Shown piece by piece: positions 1-8,362 of a DNA stretch of 64,000 nt. Origin of the DNA: Burkholderiales bacterium (GTDB lineage: Bacteria > Pseudomonadota > Gammaproteobacteria > Burkholderiales > Eutrophovitaceae); contig DATMAN010000090.1 in the NCBI GenBank assembly GCA_035560005.1, positions 1 to 64,000 on the forward strand, written 5' to 3'. Numbering within the stretch: position 1 is the stretch's first letter; every line of letters begins with the position of its first letter. A program made the position numbers and the translations under genes. A model generated the notes under the pieces. The model was not told the origin of the DNA and ran no database searches. It saw only the letters and a list, made by a program, of their open reading frames with translations.

Positions 1-720
1 GAACACGAGCACTGCTGCGATCAGCAAGCAGATGACCGCGATCGTGAGCTTCTGCTTGCCGTCCAGCGCGGCGCTCCCGGCATGCGGTTCGACTACCGGC
101 GCGGTGGCGCCCGAAGCCAGTAGGTGCGCGCCCCCGAAAAGCAGGTAACCCGCTATGCCGACGAACGACTGGGCAACCAGCGAATTGAAATAGTTGCGCC
201 AGGCGACGTCTTCCAGTCCGATCTTCGCCATCAGATCGTTGGCGATGATCCCGGTGGGAGCGAATGGGGACAGCGCTCCCGCGTTGGCGCCGGTGCAGAC
301 CATGATCGCCATCAGGAACGCAGGCACCGCGGCTCGGCCCGCGGCCGCCATTGCGATGGGCGCGAGCAACGCCACGGCGGCGATGTTGCCAGGGCCGACG
401 GATGCGAACACCAGCGCCAGCCCGAAGAAGATGAGCGGAATCATTCCCGTCCGGCCGCGCGCAAGCCGGGTTGCCACGGCAGCCACGCGCTCCAGTGTCC
501 CGTTCTCCCGGGCCTGCGAAAACAGGAAGGTGACGCCCAGGAGCGTGACAAACAGGCTCGAGGGAAATCCCGCGATCACCGCGCCTGGCCTCATGTCGCC
601 GAGGCCAGTGCCGACCAGAAAGGCCAGCGCAATCGAGATCAGGCCGATGTTGACTGCCGTGAAACTGCCGATCAGGATCGCCGCGAGCAGCGCAGTCAGG
701 GAAACGAACGCGAGGTCCAT
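1..720 (-). CDS. MatC/DASS-type carboxylate carrier, N-terminal part (runs off the left edge)
   Basis: The reverse strand from an ATG at 720 reads 240 codons without a stop to the window edge, starting MDLAFVSLTALLAAILIGSF. It is strongly hydrophobic with several membrane segments and carries the pattern SVGPGNIAAVALLAP followed by NAGALSPFAPTGIIANDLMAKIG, which I recognise from the MatC N-terminal family of malonate/dicarboxylate carriers. The C-terminal half lies outside the window. It is an inner-membrane permease; the substrate (malonate, other dicarboxylate) is inference from the family only. The two forward frames over the same bases are arginine-rich shadows. Transcription is divergent from the MetE-like gene. 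Confidence 0.8.
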   Translation of the reverse strand, partial: MDLAFVSLTALLAAILIGSFTAVNIGLISIALAFLVGTGLGDMRPGAVIAGFPSSLFVTLLGVTFLFSQARENGTLERVAAVATRLARGRTGMIPLIFFGLALVFASVGPGNIAAVALLAPIAMAAAGRAAVPAFLMAIMVCTGANAGALSPFAPTGIIANDLMAKIGLEDVAWRNYFNSLVAQSFVGIAGYLLFGGAHLLASGATAPVVEPHAGSAALDGKQKLTIAVICLLIAAVLVF

Positions 721-797
721 GTTTGTGTTCTTCCGGCGGGCGCCGGCTCTCCTCCACTTCGATGTTACCAGCCTCGTCGAAAACCCAGAATGAAGCG

Positions 798-1007
798 CTC
801 ACCGCCAGAGGACGCAGAGGAAAGACGAAGACCAAATAGGAGGAGCGGACCTTAGGAATCTGGTCTTCGTCTTTCGTCAGTGCGGGTGGCCTTATCCCTG
901 GCGTGCAGGGCAGGAGAACATTTCCTGGACTCGCCCTGCTCTTCCCTCCGTCTCCTTGGTGGTTCATCTCTCCCGGATTACTGTTCCTCCGCGTCCTCCG
1001 CGGTGAG
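798..1007. repeat. Nested intergenic inverted repeats in the 361-base gap between the carrier and the MetE-like gene
   Basis: The gap 721-1081 contains no gene. It holds an inner inverted repeat, 14 bases at 820-833 matched exactly by 862-875 (GAAAGACGAAGACC and its complement), and an outer degenerate pair, 798-820 and 986-1007, both variants of CACCGCnnGAGGACGCnGAGG. A further related unit reads on the reverse strand near 944-965 (ACCACCAAGGAGACGGAGG). Related GGAGGACAC-type strings occur elsewhere in this window before other genes, so this looks like a dispersed repeat family. Function is unknown. Confidence 0.6.
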
Positions 1008-1081
1008 AGTCTGTCTTGAGCCTTGCGTAGGAGAAGAAGGCAAGCTGCTAGACTTGGGAAAAGAGTGTGGAGGAGATCGGC

Positions 1082-2197
1082 ATGAGCGCCCGCACAGTCC
1101 CGCCGTTTCGCGCCGACCATGTCGGCAGTTTCCTGCGCCCGCCGCAACTGTTGGAAGCGCGCGAGCGGTTCCAGAGAGGCGAAATCCCGCGTGCCGAGCT
1201 GCGCCAGGCGGAAGACGCAGCGATCCGCGACATCGTCCGTTTCCAGGAGGACCTCGGATTGCAGGGCATTACGGACGGCGAATTCCGCCGCACCTACTTT
1301 CACATCGATTTCCTCGAGCAGCTCGAAGGTGTCGAAACCCGGGGCGGTATCTCGGTGAGCTTCCGCAGCGCTGCGGGCCAGGTCGATTTCTCACCGCCGA
1401 TCATGCACGTGACCAGGAAACTCAGGCACATGCGCCCGATCCAGGTCGCCGATTTCGAGTTTCTCAAGTCGGTGACCCGGCGGCTGCCGAAAGTCACCAT
1501 CCCCTCGCCGACCATGCTGCATTTCCGCGGCGGCCGCCAGGCGATCAGCAAGGAGGCCTACCCCGAGCTGGAGCCGGCGTTCTACGACGACGTCGCCGCC
1601 TGCTATCGCGCAGAGCTCAAGGCACTGGCTGACGGGGGTTGCCGCTATGTCCAGCTTGACGACACCAATCTCGCCTATCTGTGCGATGCAAAGATGCGCG
1701 AGGGTGCGCGTCAGCGCGGTGACGATCCGGACGCACTACCACGCCGCTACGCCCGGCTGATCAATTCCGCCATTGCCGGGCGGCCTCCGGAGATGACGAT
1801 CTGCGTCCATCTGTGCCGAGGCAATTTTCGCAGCGCCTGGGCGGCGGAAGGCGGCTACGAGCCGGTTGCCGAGGTCCTGTTCAACGAACTGGCGGTAGAC
1901 GGCTACTTTCTGGAATACGACGACGCGCGCTCCGGCGACTTCTCGCCGCTGCGATTCGTGCCCAAAGGCAAGATCGTCGTGCTCGGCCTGGTCAGCACCA
2001 AGGTCGGCGAACTGGAGTCGAAGGACGAGCTCAAGCGCCGCATCGACGAGGCGTCACGCTACGTCGAGCTGGAACAGCTCTGCCTGTCGCCGCAATGCGG
2101 GTTTTCCAGCACCGTGCACGGCAATCAGATCGCCCGCGATAGCCAGGCCGCCAAGCTTCGACTCGTGATCGACACCGCGCGTGAAGTCTGGGGCTAG
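1082..2197 (+). CDS. MetE-like cobalamin-independent methionine synthase family protein
   Basis: This 371-residue protein resembles the catalytic (C-terminal) half of MetE alone. The zinc and thiolate-binding set is visible: HLC at residues 243-245, E278 in FLEYDD, and C339 in SPQCGFSS. The N terminus has ADHVGSFLRPPQLL, typical of the stand-alone subfamily (YxjG/YxjH-like). Members transfer a methyl group to a thiol acceptor; whether this one makes methionine and from which donor is not shown. I chose the ATG at 1082 because GGAGGAG lies 6-12 bases upstream; a GTG at 1067 would put the start inside that ribosome-binding site. It is followed by a convergent gene. Confidence 0.85.
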   Translation: MSARTVPPFRADHVGSFLRPPQLLEARERFQRGEIPRAELRQAEDAAIRDIVRFQEDLGLQGITDGEFRRTYFHIDFLEQLEGVETRGGISVSFRSAAGQVDFSPPIMHVTRKLRHMRPIQVADFEFLKSVTRRLPKVTIPSPTMLHFRGGRQAISKEAYPELEPAFYDDVAACYRAELKALADGGCRYVQLDDTNLAYLCDAKMREGARQRGDDPDALPRRYARLINSAIAGRPPEMTICVHLCRGNFRSAWAAEGGYEPVAEVLFNELAVDGYFLEYDDARSGDFSPLRFVPKGKIVVLGLVSTKVGELESKDELKRRIDEASRYVELEQLCLSPQCGFSSTVHGNQIARDSQAAKLRLVIDTAREVWG

Positions 2198-2232
2198 AAC
2201 CGGGCTCGAACCGCCGAGACGCCGATTGAAAT

Positions 2233-2429
2233 CGAAGAGCGAAACACGAAGACACGAAGAAACAGGAGAGAAAGACGGCGCACCTCGAGGATGCAACCAC
2301 GCGCATCCCTGTGGCACACCGACCCTTGGGAGCGGTTCGGTGTCGAGCATTGCTCGACAACCTTCGATCGTGTGGTTCGCGTTGAAATTCGGTTCTTGCC
2401 GTTATCGTGTCTTCGTGTTCCGCTCTTCG
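2233..2429. repeat. Long-range inverted repeat between two convergent genes
   Basis: Bases 2233-2256 (CGAAGAGCGAAACACGAAG then ACACG) are complementary to 2406-2429 with one mismatch in 24. The arms are 149 bases apart and lie in the gap 2198-2436 between the converging MetE-like and TRAP-receptor genes. The arms are built of the short period ACACGAAG. A very large stem-loop could form in transcripts from either side. No coding potential is evident in the gap. Role (terminator, mobile remnant) is inference. Confidence 0.6.
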
Positions 2430-2436
2430 GTCGGGG

Positions 2437-3462
2437 TTACCTCGAGTGTTTGGCGAGAAGGCGCCTGGCGTTCTCGAGCAGCGCGCGGCCGTCGGCGCCC
2501 TTCGACGAGACTTCCCGGATCCAGGCATCGATGAGCGGCCGAGATGCCGCCTGCCACTGCGCAATCGTTTCGTTCGGAATGACGTTGATGGTGTCCGCCG
2601 GGAGGCGGCTGCGGTTGGCGACCTCGGCGTCGGCGAACACCCGGCCGATCCGCGCCGACAGCTCGATCCCACTGTTGGCGTCGATCACTTTCTTCAGCTC
2701 GGGCGGCAGCGCTTCGTACTTCTCCCTGTTCATCGCGAGAATGAACACCGAAGTGTAGATCTTCGGCTGCGACGGGGCCGGTTCGCTGTGGAAGCGCGTC
2801 AACTCGTCGGCCTTGATTGCCGGCAGAACTTCGTAGGGCAACAAGGCGCCGTCGATGACGCCCTTGGATAACGCCTCGGCGACCTGCGGGACCGGCATAC
2901 CGACGGGAGTCGCGCCCAGCGCTGCGATCAGCTTGTTGGTCTGACGCGTGGGCGCGCGGATCTTCTGCCCGCGCAGGTCGGTATGGCGCACGACCGGTTT
3001 CTTGACCATGTGCAATACCCCGCCGTCGTGCACATGGAACGCCAGGGGCCGCACGTCGGAGAATTCTTCGGCGGCGTATTGGCGCACAAAGTCCCATACC
3101 GCCTTGCTGGCGCTCTGCGCATCCCGGATCATGAATGGCAGCTCAAACACCTCGGATCGCGGAAAGCGCCCGGCCGCGTAGCCGGGGATCGTCCAGATCA
3201 CGTCGACCACCCCGTCCTTGACCTGCTCGTAGAGCTGCGGTACCGCCCCGCCCAGCTGCATCGACGGATAGATCCGGCACTGAAGGCGCTGTTTCGACTC
3301 GCTGGCAAGCTTCTCGCACCAGGGCACAAGCACCTTCTGGTGCGCGGTCGACGAGGTGGGCAGCGGATGGTGCACTTTCAGGACGACCTCCTGCGCGCCG
3401 GCCGCTGCCGGCAACGCCATCGCAAGCACTGCAACGAGCGTTCGAGCCATGGCCATTTTCAT
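2437..3462 (-). CDS. TRAP transporter periplasmic solute receptor, DctP family
   Basis: The 341-residue product starts MKMAMARTLVAVLAMALPAA with a signal peptide cut near AGAQ-EVVLKVHHPLP, then has the DctP fold signatures: LCRIYPSMQLGG, a conserved arginine region KIRAPTRQTNKLIAALGATP and GVIDGALLPYEVLPA. It captures a carboxylate-type solute in the periplasm for a TRAP permease. I chose the ATG at 3462 because GGGAGG sits 5-10 bases upstream; a longer open frame to 4326 is antisense to the next gene. No DctQ or DctM membrane subunit is beside it, so this is an orphan receptor and the ligand is unknown. Confidence 0.85.
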   Translation of the reverse strand: MKMAMARTLVAVLAMALPAAAGAQEVVLKVHHPLPTSSTAHQKVLVPWCEKLASESKQRLQCRIYPSMQLGGAVPQLYEQVKDGVVDVIWTIPGYAAGRFPRSEVFELPFMIRDAQSASKAVWDFVRQYAAEEFSDVRPLAFHVHDGGVLHMVKKPVVRHTDLRGQKIRAPTRQTNKLIAALGATPVGMPVPQVAEALSKGVIDGALLPYEVLPAIKADELTRFHSEPAPSQPKIYTSVFILAMNREKYEALPPELKKVIDANSGIELSARIGRVFADAEVANRSRLPADTINVIPNETIAQWQAASRPLIDAWIREVSSKGADGRALLENARRLLAKHSR

Positions 3463-3567
3463 CTTTCCTCCCGTCGAGCTTGTGCCGCTCCCGCCTCGGT
3501 GTTGTTCGCGCCAATGGTAGACTCTGCGGCCCGCATCGGCCACCGCTCGCAGCGAGACAGCAGTCAC

Positions 3568-4185
3568 ATGGACAAGATCATCGACTACTACTTTTCCCCG
3601 ATGTCTCCCTGGACCTACCTCGGTCACGAACGCTTCATCGGGATCGCGAAGAAGCACGGTGCGCGGATCGAGGTCAAGCCAGTGGACTATGGGAAGATCT
3701 TTCCCGTCTCCGGCGGCCTGCCGCTCGCCAAGCGGGCGCCGCAGCGGCAGAAGTACCGTCTGGTCGAGTTGCAGCGCTGGCGCAGGCATCTGGGCGTGCC
3801 GCTGGTACTCCAGCCGAAGTACTTTCCCTACGACACCGGGCTCGCCTCGCGGATGATCATCGCGGCACGCGCGCTCGGCCAGGACTCTGCGCTGAAGCTC
3901 GCAGGCGAGGTCCTCAAGGGATGTTGGACGCAGCAGCGCAACATGGCCGACGAGCCGGAACTGAAGGCGGCAGCGGAATCGATCGGCCTCGATGGCGACG
4001 CCTTGCTCGCCAAAGCAAAGGGCCCCGAAACCCAGTCTGAATACGACCGCCTGACCGAGGAAGCAATCGGCCGCGATGTCTTCGGCGCGCCGACTTATGT
4101 CTTCCACGGCGAGCTGTTCTGGGGGCAGGATCGGCTCGACTTCCTGGATCGGGCACTCGGAGAAGACCTCCGGGAAGGCTTGTGA
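3568..4185 (+). CDS. DsbA-fold 2-hydroxychromene-2-carboxylate isomerase family protein
   Basis: The 205-residue protein begins MDKIIDYYFSPMSPWTYLGH, with the Ser-Pro-Trp segment typical of NahD-like isomerases (kappa-class glutathione-transferase relatives) where a thioredoxin cysteine pair would otherwise be. The C terminus has FGAPTYVFHGELFWGQDRLDFL, the cis-proline loop and C-terminal signature of this family. Family members isomerise ring-cleavage products in aromatic degradation using glutathione; no naphthalene-type genes are nearby, so the true substrate is open. The ATG at 3568 gives the standard family length. It is transcribed divergently from the TRAP receptor. Confidence 0.8.
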   Translation: MDKIIDYYFSPMSPWTYLGHERFIGIAKKHGARIEVKPVDYGKIFPVSGGLPLAKRAPQRQKYRLVELQRWRRHLGVPLVLQPKYFPYDTGLASRMIIAARALGQDSALKLAGEVLKGCWTQQRNMADEPELKAAAESIGLDGDALLAKAKGPETQSEYDRLTEEAIGRDVFGAPTYVFHGELFWGQDRLDFLDRALGEDLREGL

Positions 4186-4212
4186 GGGAGCAGAAAGGCG
4201 GACTGCCAATGG

Positions 4213-4232
4213 ATTCCCGCTTTCGCGGGAAT
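4213..4232. repeat. dRS3-like palindrome ATTCCC-N8-GGGAAT
   Basis: Bases 4213-4232 read ATTCCCGCTTTCGCGGGAAT, two perfect 8-base arms around TTTC, embedded in TGGATTCCC...GGGAATGACG. This matches the consensus of the neisserial dRS3 repeat and of similar dispersed intergenic units in many proteobacteria. It sits 27 bases after the isomerase stop codon and could fold as a hairpin in its transcript. Only this one copy is seen in the window. Confidence 0.75.
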
Positions 4233-4407
4233 GACGATATCGTTCGATCCAAGCAGCTTTCAACAAGCTGCTGGTCCGCTTCACCGCACTCCGCCTCGGC
4301 TTCCTGCCCTGCAGCCGTTGTGCCACCCTGCTTTATTCTTCTTTGTCCTGAGCACAGAACTCCTCATTCTTTCCCTTTCGATCTGGATTTGCGCATAGTT
4401 TGCCTGC

Positions 4408-4537
4408 CGACCGGAGCCATGCAAAGCCGGTCGGACTCGGTCCGGAAGCGTGCTTCCGGACCCGCGGCTTTTGATCGGGCAGCTTGCGGCCGCGTGAGGA
4501 CATTCCACCGCTAAAGCGCCGCGGAGCATCTCCGCGG
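4408..4537 (+). promoter_or_regulatory. Leader of the OsmC gene with three inverted repeats
   Basis: The gap 4186-4563 has no gene. Upstream of OsmC it carries three inverted repeats in sequence: CGACCGG/CCGGTCG around 4408-4433, a perfect 10-base pair 4440-4449 and 4452-4461 (GTCCGGAAGC and its complement, 2-base spacer), and a perfect 8-base stem 4519-4526/4530-4537 (CCGCGGAG-CAT-CTCCGCGG). The middle one is a good operator candidate because its spacer is too short for a stable hairpin. The last lies just before GGAGGAG (4549-4555) and could affect translation. No regulator is identified; this is inference from symmetry. Confidence 0.45.
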
Positions 4538-4563
4538 GCCCATAACCTGGAGGAGATCTCCGC

Positions 4564-5082
4564 ATGTCCCGTTTTACCGAACTGTTCAAGCAGACCCAGT
4601 CCGCGCTGAAGGCCGACCCGTCGCAGGCCGTTGCGAAGTTCAGCGTCTCCAGCCGCGGCAAGGACGGCCTGCACCGTCATGTCCAGATCCGTGACTTCGG
4701 CGTGGAAGTCGATGAGCCGCCAGTCCTCGGTGGAACGGACAGGGCGCCCAACCCGGTCGAGTACGCGCTCGCCGCGCTGGCGAGTTGCCAGGAAATCACC
4801 TATCGGCTGCACGCCGACGCACTGGGCATCCCGCTCAACGATGTGTCGGTGACCCTCGAGGGTGAGATCGATCTGCGTGGTTTCTTCGCCGCCGCGGACG
4901 ATGTGCGGCCGGGCTTTCTTCGCATCGAAGGCAAGGTGGCATTCGACAGCCCGGCGACCCCGGAGCAGTTGCAGCATCTGAAGCGGGTCGTGGATTCCCA
5001 CTGCCCGGTGCTCGACCTGCTGCGCAACAACACACCGGTACAGATTTCGATCGCCGAACCGGGCCTGAGGCGGGCAGCCTGA
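4564..5082 (+). CDS. OsmC family protein
   Basis: The 172-residue product has the OsmC layout: an N-terminal strand-rich part with GGTDRAPNPVEYALAALASC (first redox cysteine in ASCQEITY) and the second cysteine in VDSHCPVLDLL. OsmC/Ohr proteins reduce organic hydroperoxides through these two cysteines in the cytoplasm. The sequence fits the broad OsmC group better than the Ohr subgroup, so peroxide specificity is uncertain. GGAGGAG is placed 8 bases before the ATG. It stands alone, followed by a convergent gene; the palindromes in its leader suggest regulated expression. Confidence 0.88.
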   Translation: MSRFTELFKQTQSALKADPSQAVAKFSVSSRGKDGLHRHVQIRDFGVEVDEPPVLGGTDRAPNPVEYALAALASCQEITYRLHADALGIPLNDVSVTLEGEIDLRGFFAAADDVRPGFLRIEGKVAFDSPATPEQLQHLKRVVDSHCPVLDLLRNNTPVQISIAEPGLRRAA

Positions 5083-5136
5083 GCGCTTGTCCGACCTGAC
5101 CCGTCCCGCCTCTTCACCTCCCTGGAGGCGGGCGGG

Positions 5137-6351
5137 TCAATCGTCGGTATTGTGCAGTCTCGCCTTGAATCCCGCCGCATCGAGCGCGGCGAGGATCTGC
5201 TGCACGTGCTCCATGTCGCGGGTCTCGAGCACAAAATCCACCTCCGCGCTCTGCACCGGTAGCCGAGTGAAGGCCCGCTGATGGTGGACCTCCTCGATAT
5301 TGGCGTTGCTCTCCGCGAGCACCCGCGTCACCGCAGCGAGCGATCCCGGCAGATCGCGCAGCTGCACCTGTAGGCGGGTCAGCCGTCCGGAGCGCACCAT
5401 GCCGCGCTCGATGATGTCGGCAAGCACCAGCGGGTCGATGTTGCCACCGCTCAGAACCAGCCCGACTTTGCGGCCGGCAAAGCGCTCGCGGTATCTCATG
5501 AGCGTGGCGAGCCCCACGCTTCCGGCGCCTTCGACCACGGTCTTCTCTATTTCCAGCAGCAACACGATGGCCTCTTCGATGTCGCCCTCGTCGACCAGCA
5601 GCAGGTCGTCGACCGCGCGGCGCACGATCTCCAGCGTGAGCCGGCCTGGCTCCTTGACCGCGATCCCCTCGGCGATCGTGCTTGTGCCGAATTCCGGCTG
5701 CTGCCCTTTCAGTGCGCAATACATCGAGGGAAAGCGCACCGTCTCGGCTCCGATGATCTCGATATCGGGCCGGATTGCCTTCGCTGCGATCGCCACGCCC
5801 GAAATCAGTCCCCCGCCACCGACCGGCACGACCATCACTTCCAGCCCCGGATGCGCTGCGAGCATCTCCAGCGCAATCGTTCCCTGCCCCGCGATCACCT
5901 TCCCGTCATCGTAGGGATGAACCAGCGTGAGGTTCCGTTCCTGCATCACGCGCAGGGCATGGGCCTTGGCTTCGTCGAAATTGTCCCCCTGCAACAGAAC
6001 CTGCGCGCCGAAGTGGCGCGTGTGTTGCACCTTGACATGCGGGGTAAAGCGCGGCATCACGATCACAGCCGGAATCCCGAGCTGCCGGGCGTGATACGCC
6101 ACGCCCTGCGCGTGGTTGCCGGCGGACACCGCGATCACACCCCTGGCGCGGCTCCCGGCGTCGAGCGAGAGCAGCTTGTTCAGTGCGCCGCGCTCCTTGA
6201 ACGACGCGGTGAACTGGTGGTTCTCGAACTTGAGGTAAACCTGCGCGCCGGTGATTTCGGAAAGCGTGCGCGAGTGCAGGCAGGGCGTCTCCACGATCCT
6301 GCCGGCGATCGCCGCGGCGGCCGCGCGCACGTCTTCGAAGATGACAGTCAT
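5137..6351 (-). CDS. ilvA: Threonine ammonia-lyase with C-terminal ACT domain
   Basis: The 404-residue protein is a fold-type II PLP enzyme. The PLP lysine is K52 in TASFKERGAL, the SAGNHAQG loop follows, and GGGGLISG holds the phosphate. Residues from about 325 form an ACT domain (LRDLPGSLAAVTRVLAESNA) that normally binds an amino-acid effector. It deaminates threonine to 2-oxobutanoate for isoleucine synthesis or for catabolism; the length matches the short ACT form (about 400 residues) rather than the 500-residue biosynthetic IlvA. I prefer the ATG at 6351, with GGGGAG 10 bases upstream, over a GTG at 6378. A second, ACT-less paralogue lies at 21882. Confidence 0.87.
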   Translation of the reverse strand: MTVIFEDVRAAAAAIAGRIVETPCLHSRTLSEITGAQVYLKFENHQFTASFKERGALNKLLSLDAGSRARGVIAVSAGNHAQGVAYHARQLGIPAVIVMPRFTPHVKVQHTRHFGAQVLLQGDNFDEAKAHALRVMQERNLTLVHPYDDGKVIAGQGTIALEMLAAHPGLEVMVVPVGGGGLISGVAIAAKAIRPDIEIIGAETVRFPSMYCALKGQQPEFGTSTIAEGIAVKEPGRLTLEIVRRAVDDLLLVDEGDIEEAIVLLLEIEKTVVEGAGSVGLATLMRYRERFAGRKVGLVLSGGNIDPLVLADIIERGMVRSGRLTRLQVQLRDLPGSLAAVTRVLAESNANIEEVHHQRAFTRLPVQSAEVDFVLETRDMEHVQQILAALDAAGFKARLHNTDD

Positions 6352-6542
6352 TGCCGCAAAACTCCCCAGACCCTGCACTGTAGCACTACAAGGATCAAGC
6401 CTTTTACCGCGCGGACGGCAAGCGAGACACGAACAGGAAAGATCCGAGGGGGAGCGGCAGCATCAACAACGCGATCTGCTCTGTCTGTCCGGTTTGCTGC
6501 GCATGCGCGCGGCTGAGTGCCTGCAGAGCGGCAAGGCAACAA

Positions 6543-6567
6543 AAAAGCCCGCGCGAGGCGGGCTTTT
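6543..6567 (-). terminator. Rho-independent terminator after the cold-shock gene
   Basis: AAAAGCCCGC and GCGGGCTTTT flank a 5-base loop (GCCCGC at 6547-6552, GCGGGC at 6558-6563), with A and T runs on the two sides. It lies 18 bases past the csp stop codon on the reverse strand and is symmetric, so it could also stop forward transcription. Confidence 0.85.
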
Positions 6568-6584
6568 CTGCGGAAATTCCGGCG

Positions 6585-6788
6585 TCAGGCGATCTCGATG
6601 TTCGAGGCCTGCTTTCCTTTCGGTCCCGTGGTAATGTCGAAACGCACGCGCTGACCCTCCTTGAGGGTCTTGAATCCGTTGGCCTTGATGGCGGAGAAAT
6701 GCGCGAACACGTCCTCGCCGCCGTCGTCCGGGCGGATGAAGCCGTATCCCTTCGTCTCGTTGAACCACTTGACGCTACCGGTTGCCAT
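6585..6788 (-). CDS. Cold-shock domain protein (CspA family)
   Basis: The 67-residue protein is a single cold-shock domain, [20 protein letters not shown], with RNP1 KGYGFI and RNP2 DVFAHF intact. It is the usual length for CspA-type RNA/single-stranded DNA chaperones. GAGGAG lies about 7 bases before the ATG at 6788. The roughly 200-base gap to the next, divergent gene (start 6986) is long enough for the structured leader typical of csp mRNAs, but no specific leader motif was identified. Confidence 0.95.
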   Translation of the reverse strand: MATGSVKWFNETKGYGFIRPDDGGEDVFAHFSAIKANGFKTLKEGQRVRFDITTGPKGKQASNIEIA

Positions 6789-6973
6789 AACTGACTCCTC
6801 AATGCCTTTACAGAAGAAAGAACCAGGCCTGCGGGCCTGAGCGATGATTTGGACGACAGAGACTGCGTATGGCAGAACCGATACCCGAGGCCCACTGCGT
6901 ACAAAGCACGGGCGAATGATACTCGATTTCGTGGCCCCGCAAGGCCCGGTCCCGCCCACTGCCGTGATGCCGG

Positions 6974-6979
6974 TAGAAT
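6974..6979 (+). promoter_or_regulatory. TAGAAT -10 hexamer only 6 bases from the next ATG
   Basis: TAGAAT at 6974-6979 is followed after CCGGGC by the ATG at 6986, and no Shine-Dalgarno sequence is present. If this is the -10 element, the transcript would begin at or beside the start codon and be leaderless. No strong -35 is seen. Confidence 0.4.
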
Positions 6980-6985
6980 CCGGGC

Positions 6986-8362
6986 ATGGACGAGCCGCTC
7001 TCCCTGCGACTGCTCCACCGTGTGGTGCGCGTGGAAACCGCCGAAGTGGCCGCGATGCTCTGGTCGTTCGGCTACTTCTTTTGCCTGCTGTGCAGCTACT
7101 ACATCCTGCGGCCGGTACGCGACGAAATGGGAATCCAGGGCGGTCCCGAGAATCTGCAATGGGTATTCACCGGCACCTTCCTGACGATGCTGGCCGCCGT
7201 GCCGCTGTTCGGCTGGCTGTCCGCCCGCTGCCCCCGCCGCGTGCTGCTACCCGTCGTGTACCTGTTCTTCACCGCGAACCTTCTTGCCTTCTTCGTTCTG
7301 CTCGAAACCGGCGCCGCTCCGCGGCTCACCGCGCAGGCTTTCTTCGTCTGGGTGAGCGTGTTCAATCTGTTCGTGGTGTCGGTGTTCTGGAGCTTCATGG
7401 CGGATCTGTTCCGCAACGAACAGGCACGGCGCCTGTACGGTTTCATTTCGGCCGGAGGGAGCACAGGCGCGCTGGTCGGACCGGTGCTCGTGACCACGGT
7501 GGCGCCGGACTTCGGACCCACGGCCCTGCTGCCGGTGTCCGCCTGCTTTCTGCTCGGCGCACTGATCTGCATTCGACGGCTCGGCGCTTGGGCGCGCGGC
7601 GGTGTCAACGAGAAGCGCGAATCGGCGGCGGGCAGCGCGCTGGGCGGGGGTGTCCTGGCCGGCATCGGCCTGCTGTTGCGCTCGGAATATCTGCTGGGCA
7701 TCGCTCTGTACGTGGTGCTGTTCACCGTCCTCTCGACCTTTCTGTATTTCCAGCAGGCCTACATCGTGTCCGGCACGATTTCCGATCCAGGCAGCCGCAC
7801 CGCGCTCTTCGCGACACTGGATCTCGTGGTCAACGTGCTCACCCTCCTGTGCCAGATATTCGTCGTCGGCCGCCTGGTCGGGCGGTTCGGCGTCACTGTG
7901 GCGCTCGTTCTGCTCCCCGTCGCGGCGATCGTCGGCTTTTTCTTCCTGGGTCTGTTCCCCACGCTTGCAGTCCTGATTGTCTTCGGCGTCGTCCGCAGGG
8001 CCGGCGAATACGCGATTACCAAGCCGGCGCGCGAGATCCTGTTCACGGTGGTCAGCCGCGAGGAAAAGTACAAGGCGAAGAACGTCATCGACACCGTCGT
8101 GTATCGCGCCGGAGACGCGGTGAGCGGGTGGCTGTTCGAGGGCCTGCGCATTCTCGGGATCAGTTTTGCCGGTGTGTCTTTCGTGGCCGTGCCCATCGCG
8201 GCTCTGTGGGCCACCACCGGATATCTGCTCGGCCGTCGGCAGGAGCAATTGCGAGCAGCGTTGATGGCCAAGCGCCGCATCCCTGTCTATGAACCGTCGA
8301 GTCCTGCTGAAAGCCCTCTGGGCGCTGCCCTGGACGGTGCCGCTCAGCCGCATCCGCGCTGA
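6986..8362 (+). CDS. Npt1/Npt2-type (ATP/ADP translocase-like) membrane transporter
   Basis: The 458-residue protein has about eleven to twelve hydrophobic segments and begins with a conserved-looking segment, [20 protein letters not shown], that I associate with the nucleotide-transporter-like branch of the major facilitator superfamily (COG3202). [20 protein letters not shown] and a long cytoplasmic loop follow; [21 protein letters not shown] is another family hallmark. Characterised relatives exchange ATP and ADP in obligate intracellular bacteria, but free-living homologues have no known substrate, so nucleotide transport is only a possibility. The last 74 bases overlap the next gene. No ribosome-binding site; see the -10-like hexamer just upstream. 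Confidence 0.7.
   Translation: MDEPLSLRLLHRVVRVETAEVAAMLWSFGYFFCLLCSYYILRPVRDEMGIQGGPENLQWVFTGTFLTMLAAVPLFGWLSARCPRRVLLPVVYLFFTANLLAFFVLLETGAAPRLTAQAFFVWVSVFNLFVVSVFWSFMADLFRNEQARRLYGFISAGGSTGALVGPVLVTTVAPDFGPTALLPVSACFLLGALICIRRLGAWARGGVNEKRESAAGSALGGGVLAGIGLLLRSEYLLGIALYVVLFTVLSTFLYFQQAYIVSGTISDPGSRTALFATLDLVVNVLTLLCQIFVVGRLVGRFGVTVALVLLPVAAIVGFFFLGLFPTLAVLIVFGVVRRAGEYAITKPAREILFTVVSREEKYKAKNVIDTVVYRAGDAVSGWLFEGLRILGISFAGVSFVAVPIAALWATTGYLLGRRQEQLRAALMAKRRIPVYEPSSPAESPLGAALDGAAQPHPR

Noticed and set aside
124-855. Forward frame over the MatC-type gene
   Set aside because: Arginine-rich shadow of the hydrophobic reverse-strand carrier.
2437-4326. 629-codon reverse frame including the TRAP receptor
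   Set aside because: Upstream of 3462 it is antisense to the isomerase and crosses the palindrome at 4213; the signal peptide and ribosome-binding site fix the start at 3462.
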